Source of the DNA: Pictodentalium vernedei | Lineage: Eukaryota > Mollusca > Scaphopoda > Dentaliida > Dentaliidae | DNA length: 64,000 bases | Direction of reading: 5' to 3' | NCBI GenBank assembly: GCA_031216915.1 | Contig: CM062293.1 | Location: forward strand, 150,544,285 to 150,608,284 | In this document: one piece after another, positions 32,789 to 44,696 of the stretch | How the letters are laid out: each line of letters begins with the position of its first letter | How positions within the stretch are numbered: position 1 is the first letter of the stretch | Translations under genes and position numbers: made by a program | The notes under the pieces: model-generated | The model's database searches: none | Seen by the model: only the letters and a program-made list of their open reading frames with translations | What the model was told of the DNA's origin: nothing

Positions 32789-33000
32789 ATTTTTATACTG
32801 TACCAATGACCCAGACATAGCTGGTGCTAACTCTTAAAATATAGGGCCAAACACAAATTTTGCCCCCCAATCCCCAAAATTTGCATCTAAAACTAAAGAA
32901 AACATGTCCTGAAAGGCCCTCCACACTTCGCCCCTACTGCGCATGCGCAGTGTCAAGGACGTTCCGAAATTGGCACCATTTATCATTCTAAGTTTGGCCC
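32789..33000 (+). repeat. Left ITR of DIRS element 2
   Basis: ATTTTTATACTGTACCAATG at the tip. It shares CAGACATAGC, TGTCCTGAAAGGCCCTCC and AGTGTCAAGGACGTTCCG with its own right ITR, whereas element 1 has different bases at these places. Confidence 0.9.
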
Positions 33001-34123
33001 TTCATCAGTTAACATCTGACTGATCTTTGTGCTTTTAAATCTCAGTTTAAATGATGCCAGACACATAAATATTAGTGAAATGGTGATTCTAAGGAGGATA
33101 GAAAAGGAGGAGAGGAAAAGAATGTGTGACAGAATATTATCAGGGCTGTAACTTAAAATTTTTTAATGAAATTATGTTAAGTTACCTATTTTCAAGGCAG
33201 CAGCCATTTTGTTGTCATTCTGATTATTTAGTTACACTGTTTTTTCAAGTGTTTTTCCTCTCTCCCTGTCCTTTAAGTTCCCCCTTGCTATTCTCCCATG
33301 CTTTTGGCATAGTTTCTGTAATTATTATTACTAAAATTTCTTGGGAGTTTTAGCTGTATAACAGAATGAATTCTGTTCTTTCCCCATGTTTACGTCTTCA
33401 CCTACGGGTGGTTAGGCGTTGTGTTCTGCATCTACCATCTGATGTTCTGCAGTTTCTTCCCTGGAAGTCTCTGTTTTGCATCAGATGGTGTATTTTTGGT
33501 AACTGATTTCGGGCCTGGGTGCCTGGAGTCTTATTTTAGTGTTTTTACACTCATTGTTTACATTTACAACAGCCCTCTGTGTGAGGGGGGGATTTCTAAA
33601 TAATAATATCTTTATGTTATTTTAATCATAACTAGATACATTATTATTGTTCGTAAGTGTTGAATAAATTGTTTAAAATATTTTTAAAATTTTTGTCCAC
33701 ACTTAGGCTTGGGATCCATTGGGGCTCAACGTTACTTTTCAGAAACTTGGGCTGTTCTGAAAAATATTTTTTCAAAATATTTTGATTTCAATTATTTTTT
33801 CTATATTAATGGATCATATTATTATTATGTATTTTGATTGCCAGGGGTTAGTGCGAGTACCAGGACTTGTTTTCTTTTCACATTGAAAGGATATTGATCA
33901 ATTGTTTTAAGAGGAAGTCTTCCTCTGACCTTATTATCATTCTATATGTGGTCAGTGTACTCGCATTAACTCCTGTTCTGTATCGTATGATTTCGATGAC
34001 AATATGGGAAGCGTATGTCACGGTATGTTGTTGGGGATTTGGACACTCCGGTCCTTTCCCCGCAGGGTCACTCTACTTTATCAATTTCTATTTCAAACGA
34101 TCAAGATTAGGGTGATGTATCTG

Positions 34124-36300
34124 TGATGTCTTCCAACAGTGTGCCTCCGTCGTCACAATTAATGAAGGGCTAGCGGAAAAGTGCTCATGTAATACGCCAA
34201 TTGCCTAAGAGGACCCTAGTAGGTTCGACGGCCTTTGACGTCCGCTAGCTCGCCCGGTGTAGCGTCCATTCACCGAATGGTTCGGCAGCCGGGTTCGTCC
34301 GTTGCGGTCTAGAAGGAATTTTGGGGTGATGTGAGCACTATAAAATTAACTTAATGCACACCCAGTGACGGCGGATCGGAGGGAGAACGGAGGAAGCCTT
34401 TTAGTCCGGTTCATAGCTCGTTCCGGTCCATCCGGACGGCAAGCGAGAGAGGCCCCTCTCTCGTTCAACAACATCTGGCCCCAGATGTTGTGGTACAATG
34501 TGTCGTTAGCGGAGCATACGTCCGTCGCTCGGGACGCTCCGTTGTATAGGCAGTCCGCTGAGACTGCTAAGGCTTCCTCTTCTCGTCAGCGCACACGACC
34601 GCACCTTGGCTGCGTGACCGCCGATATATTACCAGCTTCGCCGATCAAGGATTCTTCGGCGACCAGGTCACACCATCCGGCAGCCAGGGATTCGAGACCG
34701 ATGGACTCCGGACGTTCGCATAGGAAAAGTATGCGGGAGCCATCTGATGCGGAGCTGCCCTCGGCGAAGCAGCGATAGACTGCGCCTCCGCAGGTCTCGA
34801 CGCCGGACATTCTTGTGCACATAGCACAGCTTATCGCAGCATCCCAGCAGCCGACAGAAACGGTGTCGGATCGAGAATTATCCGACAGCGCTGGGGCGGT
34901 AGCCGGGGACTCGAGGCCTGCAGACTCCGGACGTTCGCATAGGAAGTGTGCGGGAGTCAACGTTCACGGAGCTTCCAGCGGCAATGCATCGTAAGTCCGC
35001 TACTGCACAGGCCTCGGGAACGGACGTGCTTTCCTTAATAGCACAGTTTATCGCAGCATCCCAGCATCAACTGAATCTGTCGCATATATTTTATCCGACG
35101 ATGCTGGGTCGGGACGCTCCGCGGAAGCGGGTACGGACGTCCGAAAGTTTCATCCGGTCCGACGGGATACCGAAAGGGATTCGGTGGATTTCAGGCTTTC
35201 CCTTTCGGAACAACATATGCTGCGATGCCGGATAAGAAACTGATAGCGTCGGTGGACTTAGAATTTTTTGGTTCGGTTCAGGGACATCGTCCCTCAGTTC
35301 CGACATAGTCCAATAATGTCACACAAACTTTAGAATTATTGAACGACGCTATATATATTATTATTTTATGCTTGCTATCCAAGCATTTCTGGTTTCTTGT
35401 TCGAAGAGTTATGGAGATGTCTTTCAAAAGTGTGCCTCTGTCGTCATAGTTAATGAAGAGTTAGCGGCAATAAGTGCTCATGGAATATGTCTATCGCTTA
35501 CGGAGTGACATTCGCTAGCTCACCCGGTGTAGCGTACATTCATCGAATGGTTCGGCTGCCGGGTTCGTCCGTTGCGGTCTAGGAAGGAGATTTGGGTGAT
35601 GCGAGCACTTTAATTACTTTAGTACTCACCCAGTGACGGCAGATTGAGGACAGATCGGAGGAAGCCAACAACATAGGGGACCGCATGTTGTGGTTCAGAT
35701 ATTTTACATTCGGAGCATATGTCCGTTGCTCGGGACGCTCCGTTATATTGACAGTCCGAGAGACTGTCTTTAATGCTTCCTCATCCTCACAGCAGGGCAC
35801 ACGACCGCACCTTGGCTACGTGACCTCGAGTATCCGATCAGTTTCGGCATTCAGTGATTCCACAGCGAATAGGTCGCGCCATCCGGTAGCCAAGGGACAC
35901 GAGGCCTATACACTCCGTTCGCTCGCATATTGGAAGTATGCACGGGGTAACGATCTCGGAGCTTCCTGCGGCAATGCATCGTAAGACCGCTGCTCCTCAG
36001 GCCTCAGTGACGGACGTGCTATCCGAGTTAGCACAGTTGTTTCGCAGCATCCCAGCAATTGACGGTTTCTCGGTCGAATCAGGAATTATCCGACGGCGCT
36101 GGGTCGGTGCGGTCCGCGGTTGCATCAAGCTACGGACGACCGAACGCTTTATAGGGTCCGACAGGATGGCGAAAGGGATTCGAAAGATTTCGAGTTTTCC
36201 CTTTAGTAGTATCGGAAGATGCCTTTCATATCTTCTGGCATTTCTTCCAGTGATTATTTTTCGGACTTCATTGCTGCGATCTTGGATAAGAGACTTATAG
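34124..36300 (+). pseudogene. DIRS element 2 gag region, duplicated and fragmented
   Basis: The gag 5' block occurs twice (TGATGTCTTCCAACAG at 34124; GATGTCTTTCAAAAG at about 35415), period about 1290 bp. A smaller internal repeat around GGACTCCGGACGTTCGCATA lies at 34700 and 34920. Short open pieces include DSSATRSHHPAARDSRPMD, the counterpart of DSTATRSRHPVARDTRPVD in element 1 Gag. Stops and shifts every 50-130 codons prevent a full Gag. Confidence 0.75.
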
Positions 36301-36949
36301 CGTCATTGGACTCGGATTTTTCAATCGGTACAGGGACTTTGTCCCTGACTTACCGACGCAGTCCAATATTGTCATTACAACATGTGTTTTATTTTTCGAC
36401 GCTATATATTTATATATATATACAAGCCTGCTACTAAGCATGATAGTTTAGTTTCTTGTCCGCGTGGCTCATTTCTGCCATTTTATCTTTTTTACATATA
36501 GTTTATTTTGGCAGAGCAGGGCATACCGAGAGTTCATATGCGTCTAGACGGTGTGATTAAAGACTGCATATATTCTTTTTCGCCGTTTATGTCTTTTCCA
36601 ATTTCAATGTTGGGAACGACATTATGTATAGTAGACTTAACTTAGACGCTTTATTATACGTAATCCGCCTTACTGAGGCGTTATCATTACGTCTTCAAGA
36701 AAAGATTTACGAGATATTATTCTCAATGTAATTTCTTTTGAGGGCAGTAGTTTGTTCACGTATAACTCCGCCCTTCAGTGGCTGATTGGAGTTGGTTAGA
36801 CGTGATGCAGCCCTAGCTACATCCACGCGTGGATAGTAGGTTAAGAACTCTCTCAGAGTCGCTTCGTTCTCGGAGGAGCTTCTCTTCGACGGCAACTTTC
36901 CGGCAATCCATGAATTGCTTGATTTATACATTCTCTTGTCTATCTAGTG

Positions 36950-37575
36950 TTACAAGAGATTCAGACCGGGGCAAACTTTCGGTGGTTGACTCAGAGAGTG
37001 CCGCCGCAGTTGCCGGACCCGAGTGTGGCTGTTATGACGGTTGCCAGTCAAACAGATTGGGATATATTCTGATCCCTACGGATTCGAAGTGCCAGGGTCT
37101 TTGGATTCCGCAGTCTTTTAGCTAGCAGTTTAACTTCCGCGGAATAATGTTTTTTAGGCTTGCTTTATGTCATTGCATGAACATTATTCAGAAACGCATG
37201 CCCAAATTCCTGTCCTTTAATTCGACAGTAGTGGCGTATCTCCGGAACCAGGGAGGCTCTCTTTCGTTTCCGTTATTCAATTTAATGGAAAGAATCCGTC
37301 TGTTGGTTATAGTACACCAAGTTCAGTTTTGGTCCGTCATATTCTGGGTCGTCTGATTGTTTTATCGCACTCCCGTTCTCTTACGGGTCGCTTGTTGCTG
37401 TCAGAATGGACTCTCAACAAACAAGTATTTAATCAGATTTGCTATCTATGGCAGCGCCCAATGATGTTTTATTTATGACACAGCTTGCTAATCAATTGCA
37501 GACGTATGTGTTGGCTTGTCCAGATCTCTGAGCTAATACTGTTAACGCTCTATTGATCTATAGGACGGAATGATA
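36950..37575 (+). pseudogene. DIRS element 2 RNase H remnant
   Basis: Begins at the point matching 26650 of element 1 (GAGATTCAGAC) and contains the LPDPSVAVMT-type RNase H start, then WTLNKQVFNQICYLW, the same segment as WTFNNEYLYQICYL in element 1. It is directly preceded by Gag-derived sequence (about 36840-36915), showing that RT was deleted. Confidence 0.7.
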
Positions 37576-37584
37576 GGATACGCG

Positions 37585-38825
37585 TATCCTCCGGCGCTGT
37601 TGTTTTAGCAGGTATTGCTAAGATAAACAACCACAATACATTTCTGTTGATAGCATCTCTATCTTCACAGAGATCATGAGTAATTTACTCTCTTGTCTAC
37701 TGTGGATCTTAACGTGAAATCTTCCTCTATGTGAGGATCTTTTTTCACTGGGTAAATCGTGTCATCTTTATCACAACCAGCAAGGTCGCAACCTTCATGT
37801 ATTCCGTTGTGTGGTCCGTATTGCATTGTAAGCACTGTACTAGACGAGCTTTGGACGCGATTTCTTACTATAGGAGATCCTCTTCTTCGCTATTCTATGC
37901 GACTAAAGTGGAGGCTCTTCCGTTGTGGTGTAGGGATCATTATGTTCATATGTTGATCCCTCCATACTACTCATTGCTATTTTTTAGTATACTTGTTTCA
38001 CAAGATCTACTGCAGCCTGTTGTTATTTAGGTTATAGGTTTATGTTACCTCATACCTATGCACTCTACGATAGTTTACAATTGAGTCTTTTGTCTCTTTA
38101 TCTAAGTCAGTTAGTAACTTTTTGATAAATAGACTTAGAATCTTTAGATTAAATTCCTATACGGATTTTAACTTCGGTTCTTATTTAGCTAAGTAATCAT
38201 TTGAGCCTCTGGAAACAGTAGTTTTCAATTTCTGACCTTTTAGACAGTAATTCTGTTGGTTTCTCTTTTACTGTAGAGTCAGTGAGTTTCATGCACTATC
38301 GATGGATGATTTTCACTTTCATAGTTTCGGAATCAATACTTCCGTTACTATTTAGGTTGGATTGTTGCATAAGAGTTAGGCTCCTATTATCCGGAACCTA
38401 TTATTTTAAGGTCCTTCCGTCTTCGTATGGGCATAGGCCTTTACTCTTTCCGGGTACAGTTTATGTATTTATAAACAGATATCTGTTTATTACAAGGGCG
38501 TAAGCTTCTTCTGTCTTTGATGTCTAGTAGAAGGACGTTACGCTCCATTTTATTGTTAATGGATTCTATTAACTAGCGTACTGCTTATGGTATATCATTG
38601 GCTTAGCAGTTGTGCTTAAGATTTCGGCTCATGAAGTAAGAGTTCTTCTACTTCTTGGGCTTACATTAATAGTGTTCCTATTATAAATTTTTGAAGGCTG
38701 CTCATTGCGCTCAGCCATCCATTCATGAATTTTATCTCAGAAATATCGAGTCCATTTCTGGAGGCCTCTATTGTTAGGTCTATTATCTACTGCTCAGAAT
38801 GTCATTCACTTAACAGTTGCTACTA
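37585..38825 (+). pseudogene. DIRS element 2 tyrosine recombinase, decayed
   Basis: Contains VESVSFMHYRWMIFTF near 38276, corresponding to the DIRS recombinase motif around the first catalytic Arg (K/RRVSELHAL). Near 38625 comes the end equivalent to the EVRVLSTSEAYANS stretch of element 1, and then YLRNIESIS. Many stops and shifts. It is longer than the element 1 counterpart by about 800 bp, so it preserves the recombinase core lost there. Confidence 0.65.
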
Positions 38826-38909
38826 TAGCTAGGTAGGCTGTCTGTTTCGGCAGTGTCTCCGTTTGGCTGCCCTCTTCGCTCTGGGCTATTTGACCCAGGG
38901 CAAGAAAAA

Positions 38910-38941
<32 letters not shown>
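38910..38941 (+). repeat. 32-bp poly-G tract in DIRS element 2
   Basis: Thirty-two G at the same element position where DIRS element 1 has 13 G (27821-27833), after TGACCCAGGGCAAG and before GTGTTCCCTT. The tract is therefore ancestral to both copies and length-variable. Confidence 0.92.
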
Positions 38942-38942
<1 letters not shown>

Positions 38943-39413
38943 GGGTGTTCCCTTGGATCACCTGTTTTTACTATGAAAACAAGGGGATACCTCCTCCGGA
39001 GTTAGTAATTCTGAGCTGTTATTGGGATGGTTGTTTAGTGAGAAGTTTAAGTTTATAAAATTCATTCAAGTCTTAGTTTTTAAAGTATAGCTTTTGAATA
39101 TTGCATATGTCAACGGACATGATTATGCAATTCTCACACACTTTTAGGAGTATAAGAGTCTCTATTCTCTAGACTTACTTTATTATTGGCTTACTTTAAA
39201 AATTATTAGTATAAGGATTATTGGATATTTATAGAGTACATGGATGTATGAAGCTCAATTTTTGGAAGGTGTTGTATCTTTCTAATTTATCATAAATAAG
39301 AAAGATACATGTAAGGCCTATTACTTCTTTTCCCTACAGGGGATGACTCTATTTTATTTTATTGAGCGTATTCCATTTTGCTCTATGTCCTTGGCCCTCC
39401 AGCCTTTTTACTA

Positions 39414-39503
39414 TTCAGCTATGTCTGGGTCATTGGTACGGTATAAAAATGTTAAAAAATTTATAGTAATTTATATATTTTTTATACTTACCAATGACCC
39501 AGA
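39414..39503 (+). repeat. ICR of DIRS element 2
   Basis: CAGCTATGTCTGGGTCATTG (left-end complement) runs into GTTAAAAAATTTATAG (right-end complement). It carries the element 2-specific CTATGTC instead of CTAAGTC, one mismatch (GTACGG versus GTACAG) from its own left end. Confidence 0.9.
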
Positions 39504-39569
39504 CGGGGATGGCCCTCCCAGGAGTTGGGAACTCTTGCCTCCCCGCTGAGTACATAGCGCTTACCAGGC

Positions 39570-39800
39570 ACTGGTTATTAGAATGATAAATGGCGCCAAT
39601 TTCGGAACGTCCTTGACACTGCGCAGTAGGGGCGAAGTGTGGAGGGCCTTTCAGGACATGTTTTCTTTAGTTTTAGATGCAAATTTTGGGGATTGGGGGG
39701 CAAAATTTGTGTTTGGCCCTATATTTTAAGAGTTAGCACCAGCTATGTCTGGGTCATTGGTAAGTATAAAAAATATATAAATTACTATAAATTTTTTAAC
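39570..39800 (+). repeat. Right ITR of DIRS element 2
   Basis: Inverted partner of 32789-33000 (GGAGGGCCTTTCAGGACATG; AGTTAGCACCAGCTATGTC), with the right-end-specific AT-rich tail to 39800. Confidence 0.9.
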
Positions 39801-41190
39801 TTAGGTGGCGACACTCAAGAAGGCATGTTGGTTGGTTGTGGGAGGAAAGTTGAATAAAAGCCTGTTTTACATGGGCCAAACCCCTCCTGTAGTGCCACCT
39901 TTGTTCAAGAGCCTTAGACTGTAAAATTTCTGTTAACTTATGTGTGGTCTGTGTGGAGCCAACAGGGCAGGCATGTTTTTAAAACATTTTCAATATAGTA
40001 TACTGAGCAATTCCCCTCCCCCAGTTTGCAATGTACATAGCTGGATGAGAATGGGTACTTAACCTATCCCCCTCCACTCCCCCCCCCCCCCCTTTGAAAA
40101 AAATCCTGTCTGACAGTTTTTGGTGTCAGCTGTCAGATATGACATGTTTAACACACACATCTCTCCCCCCCCCCCCCCCCCAACAAAAGAAGAAAAGGAA
40201 AGAAAAATAAAGTGTGTTGAATCATTACTTCCATGATATATCAGCAGAGAAACCTCCACAAACGAGTATCCCCCACCCCACAGTGACTGCACTTTAACAT
40301 GGATTAGCCAATCAGTTATGGAGTTTTCTCCAAGGCATTGTTCGCCAGTCAATTCTCCACTAGAATTTGGCTTCCCATTTAGAAGTTTTTCCAGCTTGGT
40401 ATGAATCCGAGTGATGTCTGCTGAGTTGTGAAAAACTGGTGATGAAACACATGTATGTGAGTCTAGTTCACAGCTTCAAGCTTTGGAAATTGTTACTATT
40501 AACTTCCCAATTTCCTCCCGTCTTCCCCCACAAGTTCAAAAGAACTGCCACTGATCTGTTGGTGTAACACAAGTAGACTGGTATACTTTATTATATTGTG
40601 TTTGATATACACATGGAAAAACAACAGTTCAGCGATGTTTGTTATTGGCTGGCATGGCTTTCTCTTGTAGCATTGTTTACATAATTGGTCAAGCGCAATC
40701 AACAAAGGCAACTGTGTGGCTCCCTTTGTCGGGGTTGATTGTCTGTTTATAGGAGATTGATGTTAAGCATCTGTATTGAATGTCTTCTGACTTGATTTAG
40801 CACAGGCATTTTGAGGGAATGACAGTAATAAGAAAACATTTTGGACATTTTATTCTTATCAATGTAACATTATTATTGTGCTTGGTGGAAATACATGAAT
40901 AAACCTGGAATCACCCAATTAATTAGTCCCATTGCCAGAAGTGATTTTGTTTTATGAAATCATTCATCACTTGACTCTCTGAGAGTGATAAAATCAATAG
41001 ATTGATTGTCCTCCTCAGATTATTTTTGCGGCAGCTTGGCCTGGTTAAAATGCAAGCCCCTGGGGCTCATATCCAGGCTCTATGGGAGCCTGAATTTCAA
41101 CCTAGGGTAATGTAAGGAATATCCTTTACATCTTGAGATGCGCTAGTTAGAATCTTCTGGTAGTTGGTATACAGCTGCCTCATGCAGGCC
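39801..41190. other. No gene; C-tracts and one diverged 180-bp repeat unit
   Basis: C-runs of 14 (40079-40092) and 17 (40165-40181). 41040-41185 is a diverged unit of the 20990-21687 array. Minus-strand open frames here are driven by the C-tracts. Confidence 0.5.
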
Positions 41191-41396
41191 TGAAAATAAG
41201 CAGTCTGACTTTTGCAGAATGAGGTCCCCCAGAGGGTGAATTTGATGATGCTATCCCATACAGCGGGTCAATTTATCCTCTGGGTACCTCTTTCTGTTCA
41301 GTTTTGAGAACCTGATTCAGATTGGGGTTCACAGAGGGTACTAAATTCACCCTCTGGGGGACCTCATTTTGCAGATGGCAGTCTGCTTAGTTTTGG
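41191..41396. mobile_element. Palindromic MITE, family D, copy 1
   Basis: Outer arms ATAAGCAGTCTGACTTTTGC and the inverted GCAGATGGCAGTCTGCTTAG, with AATGAGGTCCCCCAGAGGG / CCCTCTGGGGGACCTCATTT inside. Other copies lie at 46845, 50777, 54945 and 60402. No coding capacity; TSD not resolved. Confidence 0.8.
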
Positions 41397-42027
41397 GCTT
41401 GGCCTCATGGGGTTTCAATCATGGCTTTGTTGACTGCTATTTCACTCCATTTCTTCACTCAACTGATGACCTCCAGAAATATTGAATATTTCAATGAAAT
41501 GCAACCCAAAACGTTATCAACCTAGTGGTCTTTTTAGAGGGAAGTCCCTCTGTTGTTTTTCAACATCATATCAAGCCTAATGTTGGGTGTGTGTTTGGAG
41601 TAGGGAGTTGGAAAATACATGTAGACATAATTTTTCACAACCTCTTTGGTGATAGTCATTGCAGTATGAAGACATGTAAAAGGTGACACTTTCTTTTTGC
41701 CTCCATCTTTCTTCTCCCTAAACAATAATACCCTTATTGCTCATTGACAACTTGATCCAGGTGAGCCATTTAGGCTCACTTGAGCCTCTGGTTTAAATTG
41801 CAGTGCTCCTTGAGACTGTTGTCAAACAGTGAACTCTTAACTGCTTAATTATTTTTGGTCTTCAGCACATATCATTGACACAGAAGCATTTCAAGTGAGA
41901 CATTATGACTAACGGTGGGAAGCAGCTGCAGTTTTACCCTGGGTTGTATGATCTGTTTTATCCACAGAGGATCTTCCAATGAGGCCCCAGTTAATATCAA
42001 AATTTACAAAACAAGTTCAGTAAATTA
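41397..42027. other. No gene seen
   Basis: Unassigned sequence between MITEs; no exon or repeat recognised. Confidence 0.45.
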
Positions 42028-42329
42028 CAGTTAAAACTAGAAGTCCTGTCACGAACTGTGCGCTTATCTAGGCTTAATTGCACGTAGGTATTGTGCGCAA
42101 TTGCCACATCGAATGGCATCCAAAGTATGGCAGGTTCTCCTTGTTACTCATAGCAAACACAGGCAATGTCTCTGCCAATGGACCTCCGGGTTACCCGGAG
42201 GTCCATTGGCTGAAACATTGCTTGTGCACAGGCTATATTTAAAGAATTTGATAGCCTTACTATGGTCATAACACGCAGATCGACGTACTATTTGTGAGCA
42301 TTTCATGACAGAACTTCTAGTTTTAACTG
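42028..42329. mobile_element. Tc1-type MITE, family C, copy 3
   Basis: CAGTTAAAACTAGAAGTCCT ... inverted CTTCTAGTTTTAACTG, TA flanks at 42026-42027 and 42330-42331. Interior hairpin ACCTCCGGGTTACCCGGAGG at 42182-42201. Confidence 0.9.
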
Positions 42330-42737
42330 TAGGTCTGGGCTGAGCTTTAGCGAGGGCTATACCAAATTTACTGGACAAGTTTTATAAATTTTGATACAAA
42401 CTGGGGACAAGTTGAAGATTCTATTTATTGTATGATCCAAAAACCACACAAAAGACGCCTAAATGAAATGAAAAACAACCGGGAGCTTCTATAAGGCCTG
42501 CAAGTAAGTTACAACTTAAGATGCAGTCCTGGAAATGAGACGGGTGCGAGTGCAATTGCTCCCGTCAGCACCTGTGTTTTCTATTTTACGGGAGCTAAAA
42601 AATGCACTCGTTGAAAAATATTTTGGAGCACTAATATACTGTGAGGGCATATAGATGTAAATGTGTGTTGTTTTGAGAAAGCAGCACTCTGTGGCCAGTG
42701 GCAAGTAACTGTCATAATTCAGCAATTCCTTAGACAT
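42330..42737. other. No gene seen
   Basis: Unassigned; contains a CACTCGTTG/GTGCGAGTGC motif echo near 42545 and 42605 but no clear structure. Confidence 0.4.
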
Positions 42738-42976
42738 TTAACCCTTTGAACACTAGTGGTATCTGCCATGCCAGTTCAATGGCAGCAATTAGAAGAGTCC
42801 ATATTCATTATTTGGTGTAGACCAATCAATATTTTCAACGTGCAGCCTTGGGGCTGCGCGTTGAAAATACAGATTGGTCTACCCCACACATTTACTGAAC
42901 GGCCATCCTATTTAATTAGGTTATGACATGCAATGTTCCTGGCTGGAAAAGCGGCCGCTCATATTCAAAGAATTAA
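42738..42976. mobile_element. TTAA-flanked hairpin MITE, family B, copy 1
   Basis: TTAA at 42738-42741 and 42973-42976. Central hairpin ATTTTCAACGTGCAGCC/GGCTGCGCGTTGAAAAT. Copy 2 (54616-54853, reverse orientation) shares the central hairpin, GGTATCTGCCATGCCAGTT and the CGCTTTTCC subterminal motif. The TTAA target is the piggyBac hallmark. Confidence 0.8.
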
Positions 42977-43345
42977 GGTTTCTGGGTGCAGTTTACTCTC
43001 GTCCCTGATTTTGCGGGAGCTTAAAACTGCACCCGTCAGTTTTGTTCATTTCCAGCACTGAAAATGCATTGTTTGTCCACAGTGTTCACATCCGGAAATA
43101 GTCCCCAATAAAGAATAGGTTACGAAGCATTTAATGGCACAAATTTAATGAAATAATTTTCAAATAAACAGCAACTACGGTCACAGACAACAAATGTTTA
43201 TTATCTATCATCCCCAGAGCCTGAATCTACAATTTTTCTCTGTTGCTTTATGGGTTGTGCATTACCATTCTTTAATAAATGGACTTAATAACTGGAAGAG
43301 GGATAAGATCGTATAATAAAATACTGTACCAAGGTAACTGAGTAC
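42977..43345. other. No gene seen
   Basis: Unassigned AT-rich sequence. Confidence 0.45.
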
Positions 43346-43515
43346 ATAAAACACAGAATGACACATGCATGTGAATGGGTTAATCAGTATGGCACTAGTG
43401 CCAGCCCAGAAGGATAAAATGAGAGGCTGCAGGCTTATCAAGGTTTATCATTCCACGATGGCACTTGTGCCATATCGATTAACCCATTCACATGTGCGTG
43501 TCATTCTGTGTTTAT
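43346..43515. mobile_element. Short MITE, family G
   Basis: Inverted arms of about 55-60 bp: AACACAGAATGACACATGCA...TGGCACTAGTGCCA on the left and TGGCACTTGTGCCA...GTGTCATTCTGTGTTT on the right. The arms enclose about 50 bp. Each arm contains its own small palindrome around GGCACNNGTGCC. Single copy in the window. Confidence 0.75.
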
Positions 43516-43648
43516 TACATGCCTTCACTTCTATTAAACCAATTATTAGGACACTCAGCAATTCATTTGACAACTATCAACAAAAAGAACCCATTTTATA
43601 CCCTACCAAATTTGTGAAGGGAACCTGTGTTACTATTTCGTCCCATGA

Positions 43649-43696
43649 GTTCCAATGTGTTCTATGTGCCAACTGGCACATAGAACACATTGGAAC
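43649..43696. repeat. Near-perfect 22-bp-arm hairpin
   Basis: TTCCAATGTGTTCTATGTGC, 6 bp, and the inverse. Half of the same palindrome occurs at 721-768. Confidence 0.85.
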
Positions 43697-43920
43697 TTGG
43701 GGGGACAATTTTTAGCTATTGCTAGCAGGGTAGGATTTGTTTTAAAATCTTTGTTAGCAGTTTTTTTTCTAACTCTTAAAATTGATTAGCAAGTGGGTGT
43801 AATTGTTTAGCAGTTTTCAGTAATGATGGCTCCACCCTCCAAAGTACTAAAATAAGTCAACAGGTTTATTTAAATCATGTTTCAATCAACCAAATAAACA
43901 AAACATACTAAAACAAAACA

Positions 43921-44520
43921 AAGTCACACTGACTGGGTCATAAACTTTGAAGACTCTACTAGTCTTACAGTTAAAACTAGAAGTCCTGTCATCAATTGCG
44001 CGCAAAAACCTCGCCATTTAGCACGTTTATCGGCGCGTTGGAAAGCATATGGAAAGGCTTCCAAATTCTCTACACAGCCTATGCACAAGCAATGGTTCAG
44101 CCAATGGACCTCCGGGTTTAACCCGGAGGTCCATTGGCTGAAACATTGCTTGTGTTCTCTGTGAGTAATGGCAAGACTCTGTGGTAATTTGGGTATTTTC
44201 AATAGGAAAATTGCGCGCAATTCCTGTGCAAAATTGTCTCAAGATAAGCGCGCAATGCATGACAGGACTTCTAGTTGTAACTGTATATCAGAAGGTCAGT
44301 TCAAACGTCATTATTCAAAGGTATGAACTGTCATACTGGAACATAACAATTTGACAAAGTCTCACTGACTGGGACATGTACTTTGATGACTCTACTAGTC
44401 TTATATCAGAAAGTAAGTTCAAACGTCATTATTCAGAGGTCTGAACTGTCATACTGGAACATAACAATTTTACAAAGTCACTCTGACTGGGAGATAAACT
44501 TTAAAGATTCCACTAGCCTA
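43921..44520 (+). repeat. 118-bp tandem repeat, three units, first split by a MITE
   Basis: AAGTC-CACTGACTGGG-type starts at 43921, 44357 and 44475. The second and third are 118 bp apart. The extra distance in the first is accounted for by the family C MITE at 43978-44283. Units share GACTCTACTAGTCTTA and CATACTGGAACATAACAATT. Confidence 0.88.
43978..44283. mobile_element. Tc1-type MITE, family C, copy 4 (with local empty site)
   Basis: CAGTTAAAACTAGAAGTCCT to the inverted end at 44283, TA on both sides. The insertion point in the first 118-bp unit (AGTCTTA / TATCAG) is intact as AGTCTTATATCAG in the second unit near 44397. The element is therefore defined to the base and the TA duplication is directly shown. 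Interior hairpin ACCTCCGGGTTTAACCCGGA. Confidence 0.93.
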
Positions 44521-44696
44521 TCAGTAGAAGGTAAGTTCAAACATAAAAGCCTTTAATAGGTTCAGAAATAATACCCAGATAGTCAGACCCATTCAATTCC
44601 CACACTTAAAAGTATCAAAAACATTCAAGTGACACTCGGAATTTTATGCTCTCGGTGAAAATGTGCGAGAAGGGTAGGCAACTCTACTCAGTAATA

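Larger units (their letters stand above)
32789..39800 (+). mobile_element. DIRS-like tyrosine-recombinase retrotransposon, element 2
   Basis: Also about 7.0 kb, with left ITR from 32789, ICR at 39414-39503 and right ITR ending ATTTTTTAAC at 39800. Gag is fragmented and duplicated. The Gag C-terminus plus all of RT are deleted (junction near 36915-36950). RNase H and a longer, heavily mutated recombinase remain. Gene order and leader match element 1, but sequence decay is greater. Confidence 0.92.
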
